From positions 1 to 21,546 of the IMG/VR virus record IMGVR_UViG_3300020213_001038: 21,546 bases of DNA; one strand, 5' to 3'. The position numbers were made by a program, and so were the translations under genes. Positions 14,873 to 21,546 of the stretch are shown here, piece after piece. Every line of letters begins with the position of its first letter. Position 1 is the stretch's first letter. The notes below the pieces were generated by a model. It was not told the origin of the DNA and made no database searches. It saw only the letters and a list, made by a program, of their open reading frames with translations. The stretch comes from a virus.

Positions 14873-15439
14873 TTACTCTTGGCCAAATCCCGCCCGCTCG
14901 AAGTGCTGCCGAATGACGACCATCGCTGCCCGAACCTTGCGCCGCGAAAGTCCCGCTCGGGAGCCGCCCAGGATTCGGCAGCAGATGTCGCGGTGTTCGG
15001 GCGACATGGATTCCATCGCGGCGGCGAAAGCTTCTGCGTTCTCAAAGATCGCCGTGTTGGGCTGGGACAAGCCGCCGGTGCGTCGGTCCAGATCGGCTAA
15101 CGAGATCGTCGCCCAAAGCGGTGTTGGCGGCTCGCCCCGCACCTCCACCATCACCTCGAGCGATTGAATCTCGGTGCCATCAGCCGGCGCTCGCTTCAGC
15201 CGGCCACGGTCCCGCAGCAACATCGCCACAGCCGAGTCGACGACTCGGGCTATGAACGTGTTGAGGGATGATCGCGTCGGATCGAAGTGCTGAGCCTGAC
15301 GCAGAAGGTGCAGATTCAATTTCTGCACAATGTCGCCCTCGTCGGACCGGCTGAAGCCGGGGCGACGAATCAGTTGGCGGGCCTTCACCCGGATCAGGGT
15401 GCTGGCGTACTCGTTGCAAACCTCGTTTGGTGCCTGCAT
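14873..15439 (-). CDS. Sigma-70-like factor, phage-encoded (188 aa)
   Basis: This looks like a compact two-domain sigma factor. Residues about 11-85 resemble region 2: YASTLIRVKARQLI, RSDEGDIVQKLNLHLLRQ and FDPTRSSLNTFIARVVDSAV, close to the 'EDLVQEvfLkl...FDPerGsl.TWl' layout of sigma-70/ECF proteins. Residues 145-183 (SMSPEHRDICCRILGG, GLSRRKVRAAMVVIRQHFE) have the position and shape of region 4, a helix-turn-helix that reads the -35 box. It is the first gene of the early operon, so it may redirect host RNA polymerase to phage promoters. The start at 15439 is preceded by GGAGGT, with a short 4-base spacing. The match is by pattern; low similarity leaves some doubt. Confidence 0.75.
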   Translation of the reverse strand: MQAPNEVCNEYASTLIRVKARQLIRRPGFSRSDEGDIVQKLNLHLLRQAQHFDPTRSSLNTFIARVVDSAVAMLLRDRGRLKRAPADGTEIQSLEVMVEVRGEPPTPLWATISLADLDRRTGGLSQPNTAIFENAEAFAAAMESMSPEHRDICCRILGGSRAGLSRRKVRAAMVVIRQHFERAGFGQE

Positions 15440-15636
15440 GGCTACCTCCCGAGGGCGGAGGCAGAACCAGGCACGAAGAGTACGCGCGAAAAGCTGTGCT
15501 GCGGTGACCGCAGATACTACACAGACGCGACTTTCGACCGCCGGGTTATGGGCCTCTCAGCCCTCGGCAGGCGGCCGCCGTGTCGCATTCCTGAGGTTTG
15601 CGCACGGGTTGCACGCTGCTTGTTCAGCGGCGTAAG
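15440..15636. promoter_or_regulatory. 197-base intergenic region with a perfect operator-like palindrome (15499-15513)
   Basis: Between the end of the 325-residue gene and the sigma-like gene. The palindrome CTGCGGTGACCGCAG is a perfect 7-1-7 inverted repeat. It directly abuts a minus-strand TAGTAT hexamer (15519-15514) that could serve as a -10 box; no matching -35 is evident. An outer CTGTG/CACAG pair (15494-15498 and 15520-15524) surrounds the palindrome. This is a likely regulator site for the early operon. Nothing else codes here, and no T-run terminator is seen for the upstream genes. Confidence 0.5.
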
Positions 15637-16614
15637 TTATTCCTCATCAATGGGTTGTGATTGGGGGAGTGGTTTTCCATGTTTGTCGCGTCGCTGCGAC
15701 GCGACACCGCGCACGACGGAGTTGCTATCCTCGCTGTTCAGCACGGCGGCAGCGCCGCCCGTGCGAGTAAGGGCCCGCTGGACTTGATCCTTGGACACGT
15801 CCTGGTTGGTTTCCTGCGTAAGAAACGCGGCGGCCTCGCGGACCGAGCCGCACTGCCGATACGCTTCCACGTAAGCGGCGTCGGTAAGGCTCGTCTTGCC
15901 TTCAGCTTTCACTTGTTGGCGGATCATCTGCTTCAGCCCCTCTTTGGTTAAGGGTGATCCCAGGGCGGACGCCGCCTGCGCGTCGGCGTCGTGTATTGCC
16001 GCCGCGATTTCGAGCGACTCAACCTCGATGCGACCATCGCCAAGCATCGCCACGTGCGACAACACCAGCAGCGGCGGCACCGTCCGCCAGAACTCATCGG
16101 GCGGCCGGCGCAGCGGCACGAACACGATCGGCTTTCGACCACGCACCACCGTGGTGCGCACAGTCGCGCCGTCATCCCAATGCAGTCCGCGGGCAAACAG
16201 CACGTCGCGCGACTTGTCTTGCCACTGCGTTCGTCCCAATCGCCATAAACGGCTCGCCACCAGTTCCTTGAAATTGCCGGTGAGCGCCAAGCTGATGAGG
16301 AGCGCCGCTGCCAAAGCTGCGTGGTCAACAGACCACTGGCGCAGCGCGGCCGATGGGACTTCGGCCCGCATCACCTCGGGGCATGGAATCATGAAGCGGG
16401 TTTTCCCGCCCGGCCCGTCGACGGCATTCACCACTTCGACGTGCCCGTGACATTCCGGGCACAGCACTCGGTCCGCTCGTTCGGCTTCGCGTAGAAGACC
16501 GAGATCAACCAGCCGCTGGTGAACGCCCGATGGCCAACAGGCGACGACATGCGCCGCAACGATTGGCTCGGGGGCGTCCACCAGGGGCCACAGAAACTCC
16601 AGGGGATCATTCAT
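15637..16614 (-). CDS. Unrecognised 325-residue protein with CxxC knuckle and C-terminal helix-turn-helix
   Basis: The start is ATG 16614, which overlaps the previous stop by eight bases (ATGAATGA). A longer frame start at 16656 would lie inside the neighbour. Visible parts are a zinc-knuckle-like LCPECHGHVEV (Cys52, Cys55, His56/His58) with a partner PCPE (Cys78) about 20 residues later; a hydrophobic helix AALAAALLISLALTG (~100-112) that is helical rather than clearly membrane; a basic beta region VRTTVVRGRKPIVFVPLRRP; and residues ~245-285 (AAYVEAYRQCGSVREAAAFL...SKDQVQRAL) that look like a helix-turn-helix DNA reader. The tail is low-complexity. I do not recognise the family. It is translated with the 394-residue gene, so the two probably act together. 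Confidence 0.7.
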   Translation of the reverse strand: MNDPLEFLWPLVDAPEPIVAAHVVACWPSGVHQRLVDLGLLREAERADRVLCPECHGHVEVVNAVDGPGGKTRFMIPCPEVMRAEVPSAALRQWSVDHAALAAALLISLALTGNFKELVASRLWRLGRTQWQDKSRDVLFARGLHWDDGATVRTTVVRGRKPIVFVPLRRPPDEFWRTVPPLLVLSHVAMLGDGRIEVESLEIAAAIHDADAQAASALGSPLTKEGLKQMIRQQVKAEGKTSLTDAAYVEAYRQCGSVREAAAFLTQETNQDVSKDQVQRALTRTGGAAAVLNSEDSNSVVRGVASQRRDKHGKPLPQSQPIDEE

Positions 16615-17791
16615 GCAAAATCCCCCAGCGACGAATGCAGCGGTCGCCAACAACACGTAAGTCGTCCGGCTTGCTCTTCAGATCGCATGTATTCGGACAG
16701 GTCACATTGAAGGTCATGGTCTTTGGCTTATGATGGCCATCGCTCATGAACTGCAACTGAATGCTGACTTGGTTCACCCACACCTGGGACCGCGTAAGAT
16801 TGTACGCACCGAGAAGCTTGTCGATGGCCGACAAGACTTCGGTGCGGGTAGCAGTCTCTTTGAACTTCAACTCCGGGTACTCAATGGCCGGCACGCTCAC
16901 CTGCGGAACAATGCGAACGCGGCGCAACCGTGCTGCCGCGATCCGGTCTTCAGCCTCGGTCGTAAATGAGAATTCTGGGTTCAGCAGATGGTCCAGTTGG
17001 TAGACGTTGCGAACCGGCTCGTCGTCGTCCACCTCGATCCCCAGCACTGCGCGACAGAAAGCCTTCCGCAACGGCAACTGGACCTTCCTGCCGCCTTTGG
17101 CGATCAGTTCAATGGCACCTTCGGACGGAAGGTAGACGAACACGTTATTGAACGTGTAGCTCTCCTCGCGGGGAGTGAGATTGCCGTCCGAATCGAACAC
17201 CAGCAGCTTGTCGGGCCAGTCCGGCAGGTAGGCGAAGAAGAACTCCGCGCCGCCCATCCGCTGGTAGTGATGCACGCGGCACACTTCGCCACGCAGTTCC
17301 TTTTGCCAGTAATACGACCGCACCTCTTCTTCCAACGCCGCGATCATGGCGTCGGAAACGGTAATCAGTTGCTTCGGCAAGCCATTCCAGCGGTTGGCGA
17401 AGTGGCCAGTGCGCAGCGCCTCGGCCCGCGCGAAGATGGCCGCCTCGTCGAACGCCGGGCGCGCCTCGAGAAAGGCCCACAGTGACTTGTCGGCCGGACT
17501 CTTCAGCGCCTGGAACGCCGGCAGCTTGTCCGGGCACCGCCACTGCATTTCTTCCAGGAGCACCTTCTGGCCGCGCGGATCGGCCAGTTCGTTCACGTCC
17601 TGAAGGATTACCTGGAAATGGCGGCGGGCGTCGCCCATCGCCTCCCATTCGCTGACGATCGGCTCCACTTCGTGAGGCCGCAGCGTATCCCACGGCACAC
17701 TCACCATCGCCCCCTGATCGGCGAACAGCCGGCGCAGAAGGCCATTGTCATGCAGCTTGAGCTGCTTCCTCAAATCAAACGTCTTGGCCAT
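16607..17791 (-). CDS. Unrecognised 394-residue protein, partner of the zinc/HTH gene
   Basis: ATG 17791 is the start: GGAGG lies eight bases upstream, while the in-frame ATG at 17806 has no site. The protein (MAKTFDLRKQLKLHDNGLLR and onward) is mixed helical in its first ~190 residues, then has aromatic beta segments (VHHYQRMGGAEFFFAYLPDW, LLVFDSDGNL, YTFNNVFVYLPSEG), a DDDEPVRNVYQLDHLLNPEF stretch and a C-terminal domain ending RRWGILHE. There is no Walker motif, no HExxH, no HKD, and no transmembrane helix. A single CPNTC near the end could bind metal. It could be a structural, sensor or effector component. It is paired with the 325-residue gene by an 8-base overlap, and separated from the ImmA gene by a terminator. 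Confidence 0.7.
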   Translation of the reverse strand: MAKTFDLRKQLKLHDNGLLRRLFADQGAMVSVPWDTLRPHEVEPIVSEWEAMGDARRHFQVILQDVNELADPRGQKVLLEEMQWRCPDKLPAFQALKSPADKSLWAFLEARPAFDEAAIFARAEALRTGHFANRWNGLPKQLITVSDAMIAALEEEVRSYYWQKELRGEVCRVHHYQRMGGAEFFFAYLPDWPDKLLVFDSDGNLTPREESYTFNNVFVYLPSEGAIELIAKGGRKVQLPLRKAFCRAVLGIEVDDDEPVRNVYQLDHLLNPEFSFTTEAEDRIAAARLRRVRIVPQVSVPAIEYPELKFKETATRTEVLSAIDKLLGAYNLTRSQVWVNQVSIQLQFMSDGHHKPKTMTFNVTCPNTCDLKSKPDDLRVVGDRCIRRWGILHE

Positions 17792-17848
17792 TCGTTGGCC
17801 CTCCATTGATAGAGCGTCTCCGTTCGCTGAACAGTAAACGCCAGGTCC
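17792..17848 (-). promoter_or_regulatory. Probable promoter/leader of the two-gene orphan operon
   Basis: A rho-independent terminator ends upstream transcription at about 17849, so the 394/325-residue pair needs its own promoter in these ~57 bases. A minus-strand TTTACT, 19 bases before TCTATC, is a weak -35/-10 candidate. A short inverted repeat GTTC-GCT-GAAC (17822-17832) overlaps the spacer and could be an operator. The evidence is thin. Confidence 0.35.
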
Positions 17849-17882
17849 AAAAAAAATGACGCTGCTCGACTAGAACAGCATC
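17849..17882 (-). terminator. Rho-independent terminator after the ImmA/IrrE gene
   Basis: Read on the minus strand: GATGCTG (17882-17876), loop of 11 bases, CAGCGTC (17864-17858), one A, then eight T (17856-17849). The stem has seven pairs including one G-T wobble. It spans the TAG stop of the peptidase gene. It should end transcription from the Res-XRE-ImmA operon, or act as an attenuator before the next genes. Confidence 0.85.
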
Positions 17883-18622
17883 TTAGGTCGCTCGTGTACG
17901 AACAAATTCAGTCCCTCTAGTCGAATCCGCATCGCCTCCGCCGAAACCTCGAATTGCTTCGCCAGCGGCGCGCAAAACTCTTCCATCACGGCTTGGTCCT
18001 TTTCCTCGTCGGTGGTCGCCAGCCGACCGCGGCGCAAAAGCGCCGCGCCCGCGAACTGCGAACGCAATTCTCCGATCACAATAGGACCATCGTCGCCCCC
18101 ACGAAACTCCGACCACGCCGCGTAGACCAGCTTTCGCGGCATCAACAGGTAGGAGGCGAACTTGTCGGCCTGCCATTCCACTGGCTTCTTGGCCTCGCTT
18201 GAACGGCAAACGACATCCGGCGTCGAGGTGCCATCGTCAAACAGCCGGCGCTCAGCCGGGTTCTTCTTGTAGTGCTCGCGATGCAATCGCCAGTGGCCGA
18301 CTTCATGCGCCAGCGTGAAGTGATACCGGCCGAGGCGACTGGGATTGGTTTTGGGATCGAGGCTCTGATCCACGCCAACCGTCTTGCGCTCGAACCAGAT
18401 CGCGCCATGCACGTCGGCGAACGGGAACAACGCCTTCATATCCTTGTATTCAAGCGCCAGCTGAAGGTGCAACTCGGCAATCTCGTCGATGGGGACCGGC
18501 GGCGCGGTAATCACCGTAAAGTGCTCGCCGTACTCGGCAAGCAGAAGGTCCGCGTCTGCCTCGATTCTTTTTTCGGGCAGATACGGTACGTCGCCATTGG
18601 AAGCCGCGATTCGCCGAGCCAT
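17870..18622 (-). CDS. ImmA/IrrE-type zinc metallopeptidase
   Basis: The 250-residue protein has the diagnostic YHFTLAHEVGHWRLH (HExxH at residues 106-110), which binds the catalytic zinc of the ImmA/IrrE family. After it come an Arg-rich stretch, PVEWQADKFASYLLMP (the EWQAD..A..LLMP helix that contributes the third ligand), and a C-terminal segment with FEVSAEAMRIRLEGLNL. Family members cleave or inactivate a repressor, as ImmA does to ImmR in ICEBs1. An XRE repressor gene lies immediately upstream, with only nine bases between, which fits that logic. ATG 18622 is chosen, with GAGG seven bases upstream; a GTG at 18625 is the alternative. It ends within the terminator hairpin. Confidence 0.93.
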   Translation of the reverse strand: MARRIAASNGDVPYLPEKRIEADADLLLAEYGEHFTVITAPPVPIDEIAELHLQLALEYKDMKALFPFADVHGAIWFERKTVGVDQSLDPKTNPSRLGRYHFTLAHEVGHWRLHREHYKKNPAERRLFDDGTSTPDVVCRSSEAKKPVEWQADKFASYLLMPRKLVYAAWSEFRGGDDGPIVIGELRSQFAGAALLRRGRLATTDEEKDQAVMEEFCAPLAKQFEVSAEAMRIRLEGLNLFVHERPKMLF

Positions 18623-18631
18623 CACGTCACC

Positions 18632-18985
18632 TCATTGCTCCTTGAGCTTTTTGATTTGTTCCCGCAATTGCCGAAGCTGAACGGCGGAAAGACCGCTCGC
18701 CTCTCGTAGCAGCTCCGGCATCTCCGTCGGCTGCTGCTGAATGATTCCAGACAGGTCTTCAGGCACGCGGCCGGCCAGGCCGGTCCATTCATCAGGGTTC
18801 TCCCCCAGTAGCTCTGCCATCCTTTTTACACGATCCGCCGTCGGCGGCATGACGTTTTCTTGCTCGACCTGCGATAGATAAGTCGGACTTACACCGACGA
18901 GCTCCGCAAACTTGCGCAAGCTGAACTTCTTTGCAAGCCGCTTTTCACGGAGCAGTCGGCCGAAGCTGATCTGCTGTTTGGTCAT
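18632..18985 (-). CDS. XRE-family helix-turn-helix regulator
   Basis: The 117-residue protein is a lambda-Cro/CI-like regulator. Residues about 8-62 contain FGRLLREKRLAKKFSLRKFA, ELVGVSPTYLSQVEQE and RVKRMAELL, the standard XRE helix-turn-helix with recognition helix SPTYLSQVE. The remaining half is helical and charged (QLRQLREQIKKLKEQ at the end, a short coiled-coil-like helix) and could mediate dimerisation or be the peptidase's target. The start overlaps the Res stop (ATGA), so it is translated with it. It probably represses its own operon; no operator can be assigned because the operon's promoter lies outside the window. Confidence 0.93.
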   Translation of the reverse strand: MTKQQISFGRLLREKRLAKKFSLRKFAELVGVSPTYLSQVEQENVMPPTADRVKRMAELLGENPDEWTGLAGRVPEDLSGIIQQQPTEMPELLREASGLSAVQLRQLREQIKKLKEQ

Positions 18986-21546
18986 GGCGAGACTCCCGCC
19001 GAACCTTGTGGGCTAGGTCCATCCATCCGCGCTCCGTATTGCTTTGCCAACCCAATCAGGGTCATGTTTTCGGCGATCACATCGTGCGGAATGAGCACGT
19101 ACTGCCACGGCTTGCCGCCGCACGTTTTTGCATGGTCGCTCGCGTGCTTGCACCATTTTACCGCCGCATCGCGTTTGGCCAGCACAGCCGCCTCTTCCAT
19201 CGCGCTGGACGCCTTCGGCTCCAACATATAAATGACGTCTGCCATTTCGCCGACAAAGTCGGGCTGATACTCTAGATGTTCCCCGTTGGAAAGATAGAAG
19301 ATCTGGAACTGTCCCTTGGCCGGCTTGAACCACTTCAGCGATTCACGGTCCAGGATGACTGACAACTTGCGTTCCGAGTCGGACTGAAATTTCAGCGCGG
19401 GATACAGGCAACGTTGGAAGCCGCCAAAGACGTACTTCGCCATATTGCTCTTGTCGCTGGGTGCATGGCGGAAATCGCGCACCGCCTCCGTGGCCGAGGC
19501 CGTAAAGGCGCACGGCTTGAGCTCGGTGAATCCCTTGCTCACTTTGACTTCGTAACCGGCCGCTTCTTCCCAATAGTGATCCTGCATCTGGGCATGAATG
19601 AACTGGGCAATCGGCGTCTGGAAACAGCGGAGTACCTTGCGCGTATCGTCTTCCGAAAGGTAGCCCTGCAAATGGTTCACGACCTGGCCCGCCAGATCGT
19701 ATAGCAGGTCGGCGTGGTCGTCGTAGGAAACGTCGTCGTAGTCCACCAATCCGCTGACGACGTAGTCCTCCAGGCGAGACTCTTCGATTCCTCCGCGGCC
19801 CATTGCCAGTACTTCGACTTGACCCGTGCGCAGGTGCTGGGCCCAAAGCTCGTCAGATGGCGGCTGGTAGTTCAAAGAACCCAGCTTCAACGAGAATGGT
19901 CGAAATCCCGAGCGCACTTGGCCCGTGGGCACCACGAGAATGCGCGGAATATCAATCGTCTGATCGATAACCATCTGCGCCGTCTTAGCCACGACCGCCG
20001 CGATGTCCACTTCGGCCTCAACACCGGGCAACTGCAATTGGGACGGTCGCAGTTGACTGGCGACCGCCTGGACGACCTGCGCCTGGACCTCCGGCCTTTG
20101 CAAATAGGCAACGCTCGGCACCGTTTGCGGTTGGTTTTCCAGCCGGCGAATCACCTCATAGGCGACCTGCGCGACTTGCTGCTCGGCTGGCGATGTGAAC
20201 GCGGGAACCGCGTTCGTCGGCGCAACCATTGTGCTGGTCGTGGTCTGTGCCGGCTGAATGCCCAACTGGCTGGCCAACTGCGGTTGCGATACGACCGTCA
20301 CCGTCTTCTCGCCAAGCTGCTCGCCGCTCAGCACGACCTGTTGCAGGCGGATCGTCGAACCCGGCTTGTTCGCCTCGTCGATGATCTCCTGAAATTTGTC
20401 GTGGGCGACGATATTGAGCCGGTCAACGGCCATGACGCCCGTCCGTTTGCCGTACGGCAAACGCAGGCCGCGACCGATCGATTGCTCGATCAGAATACGG
20501 GCGTTCGCGGCGCGCAAGGGGACAATCGTATACAGGTTCGTCACGTCCCAGCCTTCCTTCAGCATGTTGACGTGAATCACGATCTCCGTCGGCTCTTCGG
20601 TGCTTTCGACCGCCAGCAGTCGCTGGATCATTTCGTCTTCTTCCGCGCCGGTCTTGCTCGAATCGACCTGGATCACCTTTTCCCGATACCGACCCTCGAA
20701 GAATGTGTCCGATTGGATTAACTGCACGAGTTGGCCGGCGTGCGTTGTGTCGCGGGCGATCACCAGCAGGAACGGCTTGACAATGGGATTGGCCGTTTCG
20801 CGGGCGTAGGTCTCCAGTTCGACCTTCACGGATTCATGAAGACGCACGCCGTCTTCGAGCTTCAGCCGCTCGATCTCGTCAGCCGACATGCCCGCGGGGT
20901 TGAAGTTCTTTCGCGTGACCACCGCCGGCTCCTTGACGAACCCGTCCGCCATAGCTCGCCCCAGCGGATAGTCGAGGATTACGTTCTTGAACGGTATCGC
21001 CCCTTTGCTGGTTTCGACAAATGGCGTGGCCGTCAGTTCCAAGCCCAACACGGGGTTGAGGTCGTTAATAGCCCGCACCCCGGCCGACGCGCGATAGCGG
21101 TGCGACTCGTCCATGATCAGCACCAGGTCGTCCAGCCCGGCCAGATAATCGAAATAGCTCTGGCCGATGTATTCCGAGAGCCGTTTAATGCGCGGCAATT
21201 TGCCGCCGCGAACTTCGCTATTGATCTTCGAGATGTTGAAGATGTTCACCTTGCAACGGGTCAATTGATCGAACAGGTTGCCGGCCTGCGACTCGTAGTT
21301 GTCGCCGGTGACGATGGCTGGCGTGTCGATGGCGAACTCGGCAATTCCCTTAAATACGTACTTGGACGTGTTGGGAGTGAAGTCGACGATCAGCTTGTTG
21401 TAGATCGTCAGGTTCGGCGCGAGCACGAAGAAGTTTCTGAATCCGTGCGCCAGGTAAAGGTAGCTGATAAAAGCCCCCATCAGCCGTGTCTTGCCGACGC
21501 CTGTCGCCAGCGCAAAGCAGACCGATGGGAAGTCTCGCTCGAAATC
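18982..21546 (-). CDS. Type III restriction Res-like SF2 helicase/nuclease (partial, 5' end outside window)
   Basis: The reading frame continues to the window edge without a start, so at least the N-terminus is missing; 854 residues are visible. Walker A is LATGVGKTRL (residues 13-22), the DEAD-like box is IMDESH (144-149), then LELTATP (169-175) and motif VI LIEQSIGRGLRLPYG. The C-terminal end has PDFVGEMADVIYMLEPKA (762-779), a PD-(D/E)xK nuclease pattern with D763, E776 and K778, as in Res subunits of type III restriction enzymes. A Gln/Pro/Ala-rich linker follows the motor. Res normally needs a Mod methyltransferase, which is not in the window and may lie beyond 21546. It could be a Res-like enzyme of another defence type. 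It shares ATGA with the XRE gene. Confidence 0.9.
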   Translation of the reverse strand, partial: DFERDFPSVCFALATGVGKTRLMGAFISYLYLAHGFRNFFVLAPNLTIYNKLIVDFTPNTSKYVFKGIAEFAIDTPAIVTGDNYESQAGNLFDQLTRCKVNIFNISKINSEVRGGKLPRIKRLSEYIGQSYFDYLAGLDDLVLIMDESHRYRASAGVRAINDLNPVLGLELTATPFVETSKGAIPFKNVILDYPLGRAMADGFVKEPAVVTRKNFNPAGMSADEIERLKLEDGVRLHESVKVELETYARETANPIVKPFLLVIARDTTHAGQLVQLIQSDTFFEGRYREKVIQVDSSKTGAEEDEMIQRLLAVESTEEPTEIVIHVNMLKEGWDVTNLYTIVPLRAANARILIEQSIGRGLRLPYGKRTGVMAVDRLNIVAHDKFQEIIDEANKPGSTIRLQQVVLSGEQLGEKTVTVVSQPQLASQLGIQPAQTTTSTMVAPTNAVPAFTSPAEQQVAQVAYEVIRRLENQPQTVPSVAYLQRPEVQAQVVQAVASQLRPSQLQLPGVEAEVDIAAVVAKTAQMVIDQTIDIPRILVVPTGQVRSGFRPFSLKLGSLNYQPPSDELWAQHLRTGQVEVLAMGRGGIEESRLEDYVVSGLVDYDDVSYDDHADLLYDLAGQVVNHLQGYLSEDDTRKVLRCFQTPIAQFIHAQMQDHYWEEAAGYEVKVSKGFTELKPCAFTASATEAVRDFRHAPSDKSNMAKYVFGGFQRCLYPALKFQSDSERKLSVILDRESLKWFKPAKGQFQIFYLSNGEHLEYQPDFVGEMADVIYMLEPKASSAMEEAAVLAKRDAAVKWCKHASDHAKTCGGKPWQYVLIPHDVIAENMTLIGLAKQYGARMDGPSPQGSAGVSP

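Noticed and set aside
15637-16614. A transposase or integrase for the 325-residue protein
   Set aside because: No DDE, HUH or tyrosine-recombinase residues are visible; only a helix-turn-helix and CxxC.
19714-20721. A long plus-strand frame inside the Res gene
   Set aside because: Antisense to a gene with Walker A, DESH, TATP and a nuclease motif.

Overview
The window is GC-rich bacterial DNA carrying about 17 kb of a tailed-phage genome (a prophage or phage contig), joined on the right to a cluster that looks like accessory defence DNA. Nearly every gene is on the minus strand, and neighbours overlap by a few bases or are separated by a few bases. No ribosomal, tRNA or core metabolic gene is visible, so the host cannot be fixed. 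The gene style (protease/capsid fusion, lambda-type portal, ParB-methyltransferase fusion, HARE-HTH protein with a lysine-rich tail) made me think of a planctomycete, but that is an impression and not a proof.

Layout, left to right. Positions 1-5759 (minus) are the packaging and head-assembly module: a Nu1-like small protein, the large terminase subunit, a tiny NrdR-type zinc-ribbon protein, a non-coding stretch holding a large inverted repeat, a 65-residue protein, the portal, and a prohead protease/major capsid fusion cut by the window edge. Positions 5882-6840 (plus) are three small genes on the opposite strand, one of them a HARE-HTH protein with a histone-H1-like tail. They end at a strong hairpin terminator shared with the convergent minus-strand operon. 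Positions 6952-8431 (minus) hold a ParB-methyltransferase fusion and a small membrane protein. Positions 8432-8942 are a gene-free, repeat-rich region with GGTGAA iterons, inverted repeats and a purine tract; this is my candidate replication origin or control region. Positions 8943-15439 (minus) are the early replication and recombination operon. In transcription order it encodes a sigma-like factor, an unknown 100-residue protein, a Sak4-like RecA-fold ATPase, a DUF669 protein (likely ssDNA-binding), a RusA resolvase, an SF2 helicase with a zinc ribbon, and a primase-polymerase/DUF3987 ATPase.

Positions 15637-21546 (minus) are a different module: a type III restriction Res-like helicase/nuclease (its 5' end lies outside the window), an XRE regulator, an ImmA/IrrE-type zinc peptidase, a clear rho-independent terminator, and then two overlapping genes of families I do not recognise (394 and 325 residues; the latter has a CxxC zinc knuckle and a C-terminal helix-turn-helix). 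This is the most likely place for an undescribed system: a Res-type nuclease, a repressor/protease switch and two orphan proteins. The XRE/ImmA pair could instead be a phage lysogeny switch.

How the parts could work together (inference): the sigma-like factor may direct late or early phage transcription. PrimPol/DUF3987, the SF2 helicase, Sak4, DUF669 and RusA form a replication-recombination set that resolves concatemers. The Nu1-like protein and terminase package the DNA through the portal into capsids matured by the fused protease, and the methyltransferase could protect phage DNA from restriction.
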